The position numbers and the translations under genes were made by a program. DNA of 11,468 nt from UBA4742 sp002403895 (GTDB lineage: Bacteria; Actinomycetota; Acidimicrobiia; Acidimicrobiales; Acidimicrobilacustridaceae). This document shows positions 1 through 5,914 of the stretch, one piece after another. The stretch is taken from contig DAISGD010000082.1 in the NCBI GenBank assembly GCA_036823295.1, forward strand, positions 1 through 11,468, given 5' to 3'. Below the pieces are notes generated by a model. That model was not told the DNA's origin, did not search any database, and was given only the letters and a program-made list of their open reading frames with translations. Every line of letters starts with the position of its first letter. The first letter of the stretch is position 1.

Positions 1-21
1 GCTCCCGACGAAGGAGACGTT

Positions 22-291
22 ATGTCCAAGATCGTCATCACCCACAGCGTCGTCGACGCTGACAACTGGCTGCGGTTCAAGGCCGAGCGTGCTGGCGCCA
101 TTGCTGGCATGGGCGGCACCAATGTGGTGGACCACGTGGCGCACGATGGAAGCAACTCCGTCGCAATCACTGCCGACACCGATGATGTGGCGGCGCTGAT
201 GGATGCCATCTCGTCGCCACCACCGGAGCTCGGGGCCGCCATGGAAAGGCACGGCGTCATCCCGCCCTTGACGGTCTACGTCGAGAAATAG
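22..291 (+). CDS. Small hypothetical protein, ferredoxin-fold (ABM-like) style
   Basis: An 89-residue protein with a clear ribosome binding site (GAAGGAGA, 10-17) five bases before the ATG, which fixes the start. It begins with a short strand (KIVITHSV), then VDADNWLRFKAER, which looks like the strand-loop-helix opening of small dimeric alpha/beta-barrel proteins such as antibiotic-biosynthesis-monooxygenase relatives. The middle (SVAITADTDDVAALMDAI) looks like a second strand and helix, and the end (PPLTVYVEK) like a closing strand. There is no signal peptide or membrane segment, so it should be cytosolic. I see no catalytic residues and assign no reaction. The fold is inferred from the pattern only; the family is not recognised with certainty. 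It lies alone near the left contig edge, and an upstream partner could be outside the window. Confidence 0.75.
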   Translation: MSKIVITHSVVDADNWLRFKAERAGAIAGMGGTNVVDHVAHDGSNSVAITADTDDVAALMDAISSPPPELGAAMERHGVIPPLTVYVEK

Positions 292-480
292 ACCGTCCGC
301 TGATTGGCGGAGATTGCACCGCACGAAAGTGATCGACAGGAATCGCTTCCGTCGGTGACTGCACCGCCGCGCCCTAGATACATGGGACCAGAGTCAGGCT
401 GAGGATCGAGCCGCGTCGAGACGGTTCCCCGAACGCCCCCTCGACGGGCACGTCATGCACGACGGCGTACTTCAGGTCAC

Positions 481-529
481 TTCTTCCCAGCCCAACCCCG
501 CCGACGGTTCGGTGTGACTGCCGGGATTC
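481..529 (+). repeat. Imperfect direct repeat, copy A (upstream of DUF1905 gene)
   Basis: This stretch aligns with 899-949. Both copies share TTCT, then CCCAGCCC, spaced ACC, CCG and CGG blocks, GTG, and finish with TGCCGGGAT. By hand about 35 of 47 aligned positions agree, with a small gap near the end. The two copies bracket the DUF1905 gene. Nature unknown: it could be a dispersed intergenic element or a decayed duplication. Confidence 0.35.
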
Positions 530-567
530 CCCCTCGTCGGCGGACCGGCTGGCATATTCTGGAGGTT

Positions 568-888
568 GTGATCAAGGAGTTCCGAGCCACCATGCAGAAG
601 AGTCCAAGCAAAGGTGGATGGACCTACGTCGTGATGCCCGATTCAGTCGAGTTCTTTGGGACGAGGGGCCTCGTCAAGGTGCGAGGCACCGTGGACGGCC
701 ACCCGTTCCAGAGTTCGTTCATGGCGATGGGTGATGGCACCCACAAGCTGCCGATCAAAGCCCAGCTTCGGAAGGCGATCGGGAAGGGCCAGGGCGAAGC
801 CGTGACGGTGCGCCTCAGAAGAACGACTTTCTCAGTGAGCTTGGGCAGCAGCGGCCGAACCAGGATCGGGCCACCGGTACCCGAGTAA
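568..888 (+). CDS. DUF1905-family protein
   Basis: The sequence follows the DUF1905 pattern: F-x-A near the N-terminus, a GGW-x-YVVMP segment, then VKVRGTVDGHPFQSSF, HKLPIKAQLRKAIG and GEAVTVRL. These correspond to the family's beta-rich core, its conserved G-P-F strand and the G-x-x-V-x-V-x-L end. Biochemical function of the family is not established; members are small, usually cytosolic and sometimes fused to a YdeI/OmdA-type domain, absent here. The frame is open from a GTG at 514, but homology begins only at the F-R-A stretch. I therefore prefer the GTG at 568 (106 residues), although its GGAGG at 561-565 is unusually close. An ATG at 592 would cut into the conserved start. Imperfect repeats lie on both sides of the gene. 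Confidence 0.7.
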   Translation: MIKEFRATMQKSPSKGGWTYVVMPDSVEFFGTRGLVKVRGTVDGHPFQSSFMAMGDGTHKLPIKAQLRKAIGKGQGEAVTVRLRRTTFSVSLGSSGRTRIGPPVPE

Positions 889-898
889 CTCCACTCAG

Positions 899-949
899 TT
901 CTCCCCAGCCCGACCTCACCGCAGAGGCGGCGTGTATCCCTGCCGGGAT
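899..949 (+). repeat. Imperfect direct repeat, copy B (downstream of DUF1905 gene)
   Basis: This is the partner of the copy at 481-529. It shares the CCCAGCCC core and the terminal TGCCGGGAT with the same order of conserved blocks between. It starts ten bases after the DUF1905 stop codon and lies just beyond the 3' end of the minus-strand helicase gene. Confidence 0.35.
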
Positions 950-991
950 GCGCTCGCTCGCACACAGGACGGACACGTCCCGATCCGCCGC

Positions 992-2023
992 TCAAAGGTC
1001 ACGCTCGAGACCCAGGTCGAGGTCGTCCAGCGGCTCTGGTGTGGGTCGACTGTCGAGGGCTTCGATGTCGGCGATGAGGCGGCGGCGTTCTGTGGCGCCG
1101 ATGCCCCAGNNNNNNNNNNNNNNNNNNNNNNNNNNNNNNNNNNNNNNNNNNNNNNNNNNNNNNNNNNNNNNNNNNNNNNNNNNNNNNNNNNNNNNNNNNN
1201 NNNNNNNNNGGCCGCGGCTGAGAGCGACGTAGCCGGCTTCTCGGTAGAGGTCGTCGGTGCCGAGCACGAGGCTGCGGTCGACCGTCGCCCCTTGGGCTTT
1301 GTGGATCGTGGTGGCGTACCCGTGGGCGATGTGGCCGGCGTCGAGGTACTCGGTGGGCAGCGTGCGCACGCCGCCGGCCATGCGCACCCGCATGGTTCTG
1401 TGGTCTCCATCGACTCGGTCGATGGTTCCTCGGTCGCCATTGCGAACGTCGAGGCGATAGTCGTTCCAGAGGCAGATGATCTCGTCACCGGCTTGGTAGT
1501 GGCGCTCCTCAATCTCCAACTCGGGGCCGCGCACAATGCCTGCAGCTTCGAGGTGGAGACGTGCCCGGCCGTTGAGGTCGTCGACATCGCTTCGTCGGAT
1601 GGCCAGCATCACGACCTGCTCGTCGCCCTGGCGTGCGGCCCACCAATCGTCGACCATGGTCTGGCGGACGTCGATACCGTTCGGTCCGGTGATCAGTCGC
1701 CCGTGCGCCTCGAAGGCGTCGAGGGCCCGTTCGACGTCGCCGGATCGCAGTTCGTACAGCGCCTGGCGTTCCCACTCGTCGCGCTGGCGACGGTTCTCGG
1801 CGAGCGTGATCGGGTCGAGGAGCTGGCTCAGCGCGTTGAGCATCCCGCCGGCTTCGATTTCCGGGAGTTGGCGAGGATCGCCGACCAGCACGACCTTCGC
1901 CCCGACCGTCTGCGCTGCGTCGAGGATCGGCGCGAGTCGCCGAGTGCCGGCCATCCGGCTGATGCGCAGAAGCTGAGCGGCTTCGGTGATCGTCAGCAAC
2001 TCGGGGCATTCATCCAGTGCCAT
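992..2023 (-). CDS. MobF/TraA-type relaxase helicase C-terminal part, fused to an HTH N-terminus; interrupted by a gap
   Basis: Residues 24-271 are the C-terminal half of a superfamily 1 (RecD/TraI-like) helicase as found in conjugative relaxases. Visible motifs are GDPRQLPEIEAGG (48-60, motif III), LAENRRQ (74-80, motif IV), GYATTIHKAQG (235-245, motif V) and YVALSRG (265-271, motif VI). The relaxase domain, Walker A and the DEA part of Walker B are missing; only the MAGTRRLAPILDAAQ segment that normally follows DEAG is present. In their place residues 1-23 read MALDECPELLTITEAAQLL..., the opening of an excisionase-like helix-turn-helix protein with its own good ribosome binding site (GGAGG six bases before ATG). 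The product is thus a chimera. The 100-N gap (1110-1209) removes the part after motif VI; the frame beyond it, ending at TGA 992-994, is only nominal. It is unlikely to be a working ATPase. Confidence 0.7.
   Translation of the reverse strand: MALDECPELLTITEAAQLLRISRMAGTRRLAPILDAAQTVGAKVVLVGDPRQLPEIEAGGMLNALSQLLDPITLAENRRQRDEWERQALYELRSGDVERALDAFEAHGRLITGPNGIDVRQTMVDDWWAARQGDEQVVMLAIRRSDVDDLNGRARLHLEAAGIVRGPELEIEERHYQAGDEIICLWNDYRLDVRNGDRGTIDRVDGDHRTMRVRMAGGVRTLPTEYLDAGHIAHGYATTIHKAQGATVDRSLVLGTDDLYREAGYVALSRGXXXXXXXXXXXXXXXXXXXXXXXXXXXXXXXXXXWGIGATERRRLIADIEALDSRPTPEPLDDLDLGLERDL
1110..1209. other. Scaffold gap (100 N)
   Basis: Exactly 100 N, the conventional filler for a gap of unknown size. 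It falls inside the helicase frame just after motif VI, so true length, sequence and reading frame across it are unknown. Confidence 0.97.
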
Positions 2024-2192
2024 CGTGGCCTCCAGGGTCAGGACGGCTCGCGAATCGCACCGTCCCTTACCTAACCCACCCCCAGCGGGCCGATCGTCGC
2101 GCGATTTCTACGGATTGAGACCGATGTCACATGACTCGCGCCTTTCACGCAGCCCGCGCACGAGTCGTGGTGACCTCAGTCTCGCTGGAGGG

Positions 2193-2222
2193 GTGACGGA
2201 AGCGCTGAGCTCGGCGTATCCT
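2193..2222 (+). promoter_or_regulatory. Possible promoter of the toxin-antitoxin pair
   Basis: GTGACG (2193-2198) and TATCCT (2217-2222) are 18 bases apart and lie about 30 bases before the antitoxin start. The match to a housekeeping sigma-factor promoter is fair, and no operator dyad is obvious. The 229-base region 2024-2252 separates the divergent HTH-helicase and antitoxin genes and holds nothing else I can name. Confidence 0.35.
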
Positions 2223-2252
2223 CTTGTGTCTCGCAGCGAAGGAGGAAGAGCC

Positions 2253-2417
2253 GTGTCGGACAGCAGCGCCACACAGAAGCCGAGCCCTTCAGCGTCGGCC
2301 ACCATCGCCGAGATCATTCGCGATGTCGAGCCCATGGGCGACCTGAGCCGATTCGTCATCGAGGATCTGACCCCCGAGGACGAGGACGAGTTCTTCAGCA
2401 TCCTTGAGACCGCCTGA
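2253..2417 (+). CDS. Antitoxin of a VapBC-type toxin-antitoxin pair
   Basis: A 54-residue acidic protein that starts at GTG 2253 behind a strong AAGGAGGA ribosome binding site (2239-2246). The frame is open further upstream, but that part has no ribosome site or recognisable sequence. The C-terminal half (IAEIIRDVEPMGDLSRFVIEDLTPEDEDEFF, described here as consecutive short motifs IAEII, DLSRFVIEDL and EDEDEFF) is helix-prone and rich in Asp/Glu, as expected of the part of an antitoxin that wraps a PIN-domain toxin. The N-terminal 18 residues are Ser/Thr/Pro-rich and probably disordered; there is no clear DNA-binding fold. Its stop codon lies four bases before the PIN-domain start, so the two are almost certainly cotranscribed. 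Function is inferred mainly from this pairing and its acidic composition. Confidence 0.65.
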   Translation: MSDSSATQKPSPSASATIAEIIRDVEPMGDLSRFVIEDLTPEDEDEFFSILETA

Positions 2418-2421
2418 CTGA

Positions 2422-2855
2422 ATGGCCTCAGTCGTAGTCGTCGACACGATGATCGCGAGCGCGTGGCTGGGAGTCCGTCATTCCAGCGCAAGGCCCGTTG
2501 GGCACCGATACTCGAACCAGCCGTGTGGGTGCTTCCGTTCACGGTGGTGGCCGAGATGCGGTTCGGAGCCGAGGTCGCCGGTTGGGGAGCACGACGGCGC
2601 ACCGTCCTCGATCGACTCATCGCCCGAGCCGGCGTGGTTCCTCCCCTGACCGAGGTGACCGATGCCTACGTCGAGCTTCGGACGTGGTGCGTACGTGCCG
2701 GTCACGGTCTCGGCGCCAAGGATCACGAGGCTGATCGGTGGGTCGCCGCCGTGGCGATCGCCGGGAAGCTGCGGCTCGCCTCCGAGGACTCGATCTTCGA
2801 GGGCATTCCCACCATCCAACTGATCGATCCCGACGGGGACGCTGACGAGCACTGA
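2422..2855 (+). pseudogene. PIN-domain ribonuclease toxin (VapC-like), frameshifted
   Basis: The start MASVVVVDTMIASAWLG is the first strand of a PIN domain with its first metal-binding Asp (D8). After 17 codons the similarity jumps to another frame (from 2470 on), which continues with FTVVAEMRFGA, AGWGARRR, KDHEADRWVAA, LASEDSIF and a final IQLID. These carry the remaining conserved acidic residues of the four-acid site (E in AEM, D in EADRW, D in SEDS). Adding one G to the GGG at 2469-2471 would restore one continuous protein of about 144 residues, a normal VapC length. VapC proteins are RNases that cut tRNA or rRNA and are held inactive by VapB. The break is either a real inactivating mutation or a homopolymer sequencing error; all active-site residues survive. 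From 2463 alone a GTG could start a version lacking the first Asp. Confidence 0.7.
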
Positions 2856-3093
2856 CTCGATCGCCCGGCGGGGCGTTCCGACGGGTCGGACCGACCACTT
2901 CCGTGTGGTGCGTGACCGGGTCCCGTCCATTGCGAGGCGTTCGAACTCGGTCCCTGACGTCGGCACGGCCCGACTCATCCCTACTCCATCCCTACAACTG
3001 CACGAAACGGCCCGGCGTCGGGTGTGTCCGGTCGGACGGTCGGCCCGAATATGTGCAGGTCAGCGGCATTTTCCGATACCAGACGGATCGAGC

Positions 3094-3180
3094 GATCAGA
3101 GCTTCGACATCTTCGAGGGCACCGAGCAGATCCAGCAGCTGGTGATCGCCCGGGCCATCACCGGCCTGCGGGTCGAGTAG
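3094..3180 (+). pseudogene. Acyl-CoA dehydrogenase, 3' end remnant
   Basis: The last 28 codons read DQSFDIFEGTEQIQQL then VIARAITGLRVE and a TAG stop. This is the canonical C-terminus of acyl-CoA dehydrogenases: the IFEGT-x-QIQ segment that contacts FAD, followed by the final helix ending in I-A-R-x-I-x-G. Nothing upstream in this frame (2905-3093) resembles the rest of the ~380-residue enzyme, and no other frame does. The homology simply begins near 3094. It is a gene tail left by a deletion, an insertion or a contig misjoin. A stable terminator follows 29 bases later, as would be expected for the original gene. No functional product is expected. The preceding bases 2856-3093 hold nothing I can identify. 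Confidence 0.6.
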
Positions 3181-3208
3181 CCCTACCAGCGGTTTCGTCG
3201 AGTTGAGA

Positions 3209-3241
3209 GGCCCGCCGACGGTGGCGGGCCGCTTGCGTTTT
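3209..3241 (+). terminator. Rho-independent terminator
   Basis: A perfect 8-bp stem GGCCCGCC / GGCGGGCC (3209-3216 and 3223-3230) has a six-base loop GACGGT, and is followed by GCTTGCGTTTT. It stands 28 bases after the acyl-CoA dehydrogenase stop codon and fits as its original terminator. The T-run is short and delayed, but the stem is strong. It may also shield the convergent cfa gene. Confidence 0.75.
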
Positions 3242-3363
3242 CAGACAGCGTTCCGGGAGAGTCCATGCCCAATTCCCGACGGACATCGATCGGCTCCCGG
3301 ATGGGCGGTCGTGCGGGCATGGAGCCATGGATCCGCGTTCTCAGTCATGGGGTTGGCGATTGA

Positions 3364-4773
3364 TCATCGTGACTCCGTCCAATCGGGTCGCAGCGGCACC
3401 GGGGTCGTGGCGTCGGATCTCGTGGCAAGAACTTGGAACACCGAACACGAGTTGTGTTCGAAGCTCAGGGCGCTGGCGGCGAGGTACAACCGCCAGACTT
3501 GGGCACGTCCCGGGCCTACCAGGCGAACGGCCTCGTCCCAGTTGTCCTCAAGGTTTGAGAGCCATTGGCGAAGGGTGAGGCTGTAGTGCCAGCGAAGACT
3601 CTCCATGTGCTGGGCTTCGAAGCCGGCTTCCTGCATCACCGATATGACGACGCCGACCTCGTGCAGCTCCCCGTCCGGGAAGACGTACCGCTTCATCAGC
3701 GGGCTCTCGATTCGTGACCCCCACGAGGCTCCGAGTGCCGTCGCCACGCGCCGCGCCGACGCCCTGCATCGCCCGACCGGTGTCGGCTGCTCGTGTTCGC
3801 CAGGGCGTGCGATTCCGTGGTTCAGGAGCCGGCCGTTCGGGGTCAAAAGCTCGAAGAGGTGGTGAAAGTAGGTGGCGAGCTGCGAGCGGCCGACGTGTTC
3901 GAACATGCCGATCGAGCTGATCGCGTCGAACGGGCCGCGTCGGATCTCGCGGTAATCCTCGAGACGGATCTCGATGCGGTCAGCGAGGCCGGCCTCGGCA
4001 ACCCGGCGAGACGCGTACTCGAACTGTCGGCGCGAGATGGTGACCCCCACCGCTGTCACCCCGTGGTTGCGGGCCGCGTGAAGAACCATGCCGCCCCAGC
4101 CGCATCCGACATCGAGAAGCCGCATGCCGGGGCACAGGCCGAGCTTGGCGCAGATGAGCTCGTACTTTCGCGCCTGCGCCTTCTCCAGGCTGTCGGTGGG
4201 CTCGTGGAACAACGCGCACGAATAGGTCATCGAGGGCCCAAGCAGCAGCTCGTAGAAGTCGTTCGAGACGTCGTAGTGGTGCGAGATCGCGGCCGCGTCT
4301 CGACGACGCGAGTGGAGGTGGCCCCGCAGGGCGATCTCCTCTGCGGGGGGAGTGATCGGCTTCAGTGACTGCAGGTCGGCCGCGCGGAGCAAATGGGTGA
4401 GCACGGACGCCGTCAGACGGACGTCCTGGGAGAAGCCGAGCTCGAGCACCGAGAAAAGATCGCCCTCGACATCGAGATCGCCAGCGACGAAGGCTCGCAC
4501 TACGCCGAGCTCACTTGGGCGTTGCACCACCCGGGCCAGCGCGTCGCGTGAACGGATGACGATGGTCGCGGCCGCATCAGTAGGACCGGCTCGGCCCCCA
4601 TCGAATGACTTGACCGCGATGTCGTCGAGCCCGAGCAGGGCATGGATTGTTGTCGCCAACGATCGCGCGCTGGTCGGCCGCCGATCGTGGCGCATCGATC
4701 GAGATGCAGCCTGGTCATCTGAAGCCTCGGCCGATTGATCCTCAGCGTGCCGGTGGACATCCGAGGTGGTCAT
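3364..4773 (-). CDS. cfa: Cyclopropane-fatty-acyl-phospholipid synthase
   Basis: A 469-residue SAM-dependent methyltransferase that would add a methylene bridge to unsaturated acyl chains of membrane phospholipids; it is expected to be peripheral to the membrane. An N-terminal domain (about 35-150) precedes the catalytic part. Motifs: HHYDVSNDFYELLLGPSMTYSC (shown here as HHYDVSNDFY, 166-174, and MTYSC, 182-186), SAM-binding LLDVGCGWGG (219-228), MFEHVG (290-295), LLNHGI (317-321), YVFPDGELHEVG (363-374) and HYSLTLRQW (396-404). C186, E292, H319 and Y397 match residues reported to hold the catalytic bicarbonate in the E. coli enzyme. The start is fixed by GGGAGAGG eight bases before ATG. The linker between NHGIARPG and KRYVFP (about 326-360) is longer than in the forms I know. 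A mycolate-type synthase relative is less likely. Convergent with the acyl-CoA dehydrogenase tail; no operon partner is evident. Confidence 0.9.
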   Translation of the reverse strand: MTTSDVHRHAEDQSAEASDDQAASRSMRHDRRPTSARSLATTIHALLGLDDIAVKSFDGGRAGPTDAAATIVIRSRDALARVVQRPSELGVVRAFVAGDLDVEGDLFSVLELGFSQDVRLTASVLTHLLRAADLQSLKPITPPAEEIALRGHLHSRRRDAAAISHHYDVSNDFYELLLGPSMTYSCALFHEPTDSLEKAQARKYELICAKLGLCPGMRLLDVGCGWGGMVLHAARNHGVTAVGVTISRRQFEYASRRVAEAGLADRIEIRLEDYREIRRGPFDAISSIGMFEHVGRSQLATYFHHLFELLTPNGRLLNHGIARPGEHEQPTPVGRCRASARRVATALGASWGSRIESPLMKRYVFPDGELHEVGVVISVMQEAGFEAQHMESLRWHYSLTLRQWLSNLEDNWDEAVRLVGPGRAQVWRLYLAASALSFEHNSCSVFQVLATRSDATTPVPLRPDWTESR

Positions 4774-5079
4774 AGATTCACCCTCTCCCTTGGCGGGCAG
4801 CGGGGGTGAATGACCAGGCGCCAGACTCCTACGCTGTCACGTCAGTATCAGACGACGCGGCGGTAGGAGCCATCAGCCGCTTGGCGGTTCGGGCGAGCTC
4901 CATCGCCCTGGATACCGTATAGCAAACCGCTGGCCCGAACTGGCTCGTGATTGGCTCGGGTCGCGAACGGCCCGGTCCAGTCTTCCGGCCCTCACTGTTG
5001 GATGACCCCGCGGTGACGGTCCTCGTGAAGCGGCGTGGCGAGAGGGTTGAGGCGGGTGCGGTCTGGCACACCTGAGGGT
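4774..5079. other. Gene-poor stretch between cfa and the receiver-like gene
   Basis: These 306 bases lie between two minus-strand genes. Their first bases hold the cfa ribosome binding site. A 7-bp inverted pair CTCCTAC / GTAGGAG (4826-4832, 4863-4869) and a short hairpin CCGC-TTG-GCGG (4877-4887) are present, but neither has a T-run. A minus-strand frame that could encode a 24-residue peptide (start 4903, end 4829) lacks a good ribosome site, and I do not call it. A 9-base direct repeat GGCACACCT (near 5065 and 5085) spans the stop of the next gene. No RNA gene or clear promoter was seen. Confidence 0.5.
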
Positions 5080-5691
5080 TCAGCGGCACACCTTCACGTC
5101 GATGGTGGCGGTCCACGGGTCCATCTGACGGATGGCGCCGGCCACCCGTACCCCGATCATCTCCCGGTGGGCGGCGTCGAGGTCGGCCTCGACCGCCACC
5201 GTGACCTTCATACGCTGACCGTCGCGCACGACCGAGGCTGAGATGGCCGATGCCGGCACCCCGACCTTGGCCAGCACCTGGGTGGCGGCCTGCTCGGCCG
5301 TCTCGGCGAACGGCACCAGGCTGAGGGCGGCGGCGGCGACCGCCCGCTCGACGAGGTGCTCGTGGTCGGCGGCGACGACGTCGGTCGTCCACCCGTCGAA
5401 CGACGCACCCTGGGCCGAGCCGACCACCATGACCGGGACCCTCCGGCGCACGGCGCACCGGACGCCGGCCTCCTTCTCGGCGGCCGTGCCGCCGGCCGCA
5501 CCCCGGGCGACCACGGCCAGATCGATCGAATCGTGCTCCAACGGGCACGAGTCCTCACCGGCCATGCCCTTGCAGGCGAAGGCCGTTGCGTCCGGTTCGT
5601 GACAGCGGCTGACACCGTGGCCCGCGTTCAGGAGGTCGGCGGCCACGCGATCACCAACGCCGGGCTCTTGTTCGATGATGAGTACTCGCAC
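5080..5691 (-). CDS. Degenerate response-regulator receiver-like protein, unknown function
   Basis: A 203-residue soluble protein. I place the start at GTG 5691 because AGGAGG sits four bases upstream and the receiver-like sequence begins at once (VRVLIIEQEPGVGDRVAADLL). The frame is open to an ATG at 5769, but those extra 26 codons look non-coding. The first ~110 residues follow the receiver beta/alpha order: strand VLIIE, acidic pair reduced to E-Q-E, helix, then DLAVVAR with an Asp at the phospho-acceptor position, and PVMVVGSA where the Ser/Thr strand falls; the conserved Lys is not seen. A Cys-containing insert (FACKG...SCPLE) precedes the DLAVV strand. The C-terminal part (MKVTVAVEADLDAAHREMIGV and IDVKV, as separate strands) is an alpha/beta unit I cannot name. 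There is no DNA-binding domain. It is divergent from the molybdate regulator, which might or might not be functional linkage. Confidence 0.65.
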   Translation of the reverse strand: MRVLIIEQEPGVGDRVAADLLNAGHGVSRCHEPDATAFACKGMAGEDSCPLEHDSIDLAVVARGAAGGTAAEKEAGVRCAVRRRVPVMVVGSAQGASFDGWTTDVVAADHEHLVERAVAAAALSLVPFAETAEQAATQVLAKVGVPASAISASVVRDGQRMKVTVAVEADLDAAHREMIGVRVAGAIRQMDPWTATIDVKVCR

Positions 5692-5818
5692 GGTTCCTCC
5701 TGGAAGCACGACGAGAGCGTTTCCCGTCGACCTGCACAGCTCATCATCGGATGGACGCTGGGTGGTCACCAGGGCCGAAAGCCTCCATCAGCCTCAGACC
5801 GACCTACCGCTCACCCTC

Positions 5819-5892
5819 ACCAGTACGCAGGGCTTTGCTGGCCAAAACTGGTAGATACAAGAGAGAACTGATTTGAACCAGGCAAAAGCTGG
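5819..5892 (+). promoter_or_regulatory. Cluster of CCAG/CTGG half-sites upstream of the molybdenum regulator
   Basis: CCAG or CTGG occurs at 5820-5823, 5838-5841, 5848-5851, 5878-5881 and 5889-5892. Two 14-base units, CTGGCCAAAACTGG (5838) and CAGGCAAAAGCTGG (5879), agree at 11 positions and start 41 bases apart, about four helical turns. ACCAGT (5819-5824) and ACTGGT (5847-5852) form an inverted pair. The second unit lies where the -35 region of the regulator promoter would be, so self-repression by the TOBE/HTH protein is plausible but unproven. Confidence 0.35.
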
Positions 5893-5902
5893 GTTTTCTC
5901 GC

Positions 5903-5908
5903 TACAGT
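5903..5908 (+). promoter_or_regulatory. -10 element of a probably leaderless transcript
   Basis: TACAGT ends six bases before the ATG at 5915, so transcription would begin at or next to the A of the start codon. No ribosome binding site precedes this ATG, which fits a leaderless mRNA, a common arrangement in actinobacteria. No good -35 box is present at normal spacing. Confidence 0.5.
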
Positions 5909-5914
5909 GTGGGC

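Noticed and set aside
296..311. Small hairpin TCCGC/GCGGA after the first gene, as a terminator
   Set aside because: The stem is only five base pairs and no T-run follows.
932..2074. Long plus-strand open frame (380 codons) opposite the helicase
   Set aside because: It reads through the 100-N gap and shows no family resemblance. The minus strand carries ordered helicase motifs, so this is an antisense shadow of GC-rich coding DNA.
5308..5352. Clustered GGCGGC-type short repeats inside the receiver-like gene
   Set aside because: These are Ala-rich codons (AVAAAAL) in GC-rich coding DNA, not a structured repeat.
4829..5548. Minus-strand open frame rich in Arg/Gly/Pro
   Set aside because: It overlaps the receiver-like gene in another frame, has no ribosome site or motif, and its composition is typical of a frame shadow.
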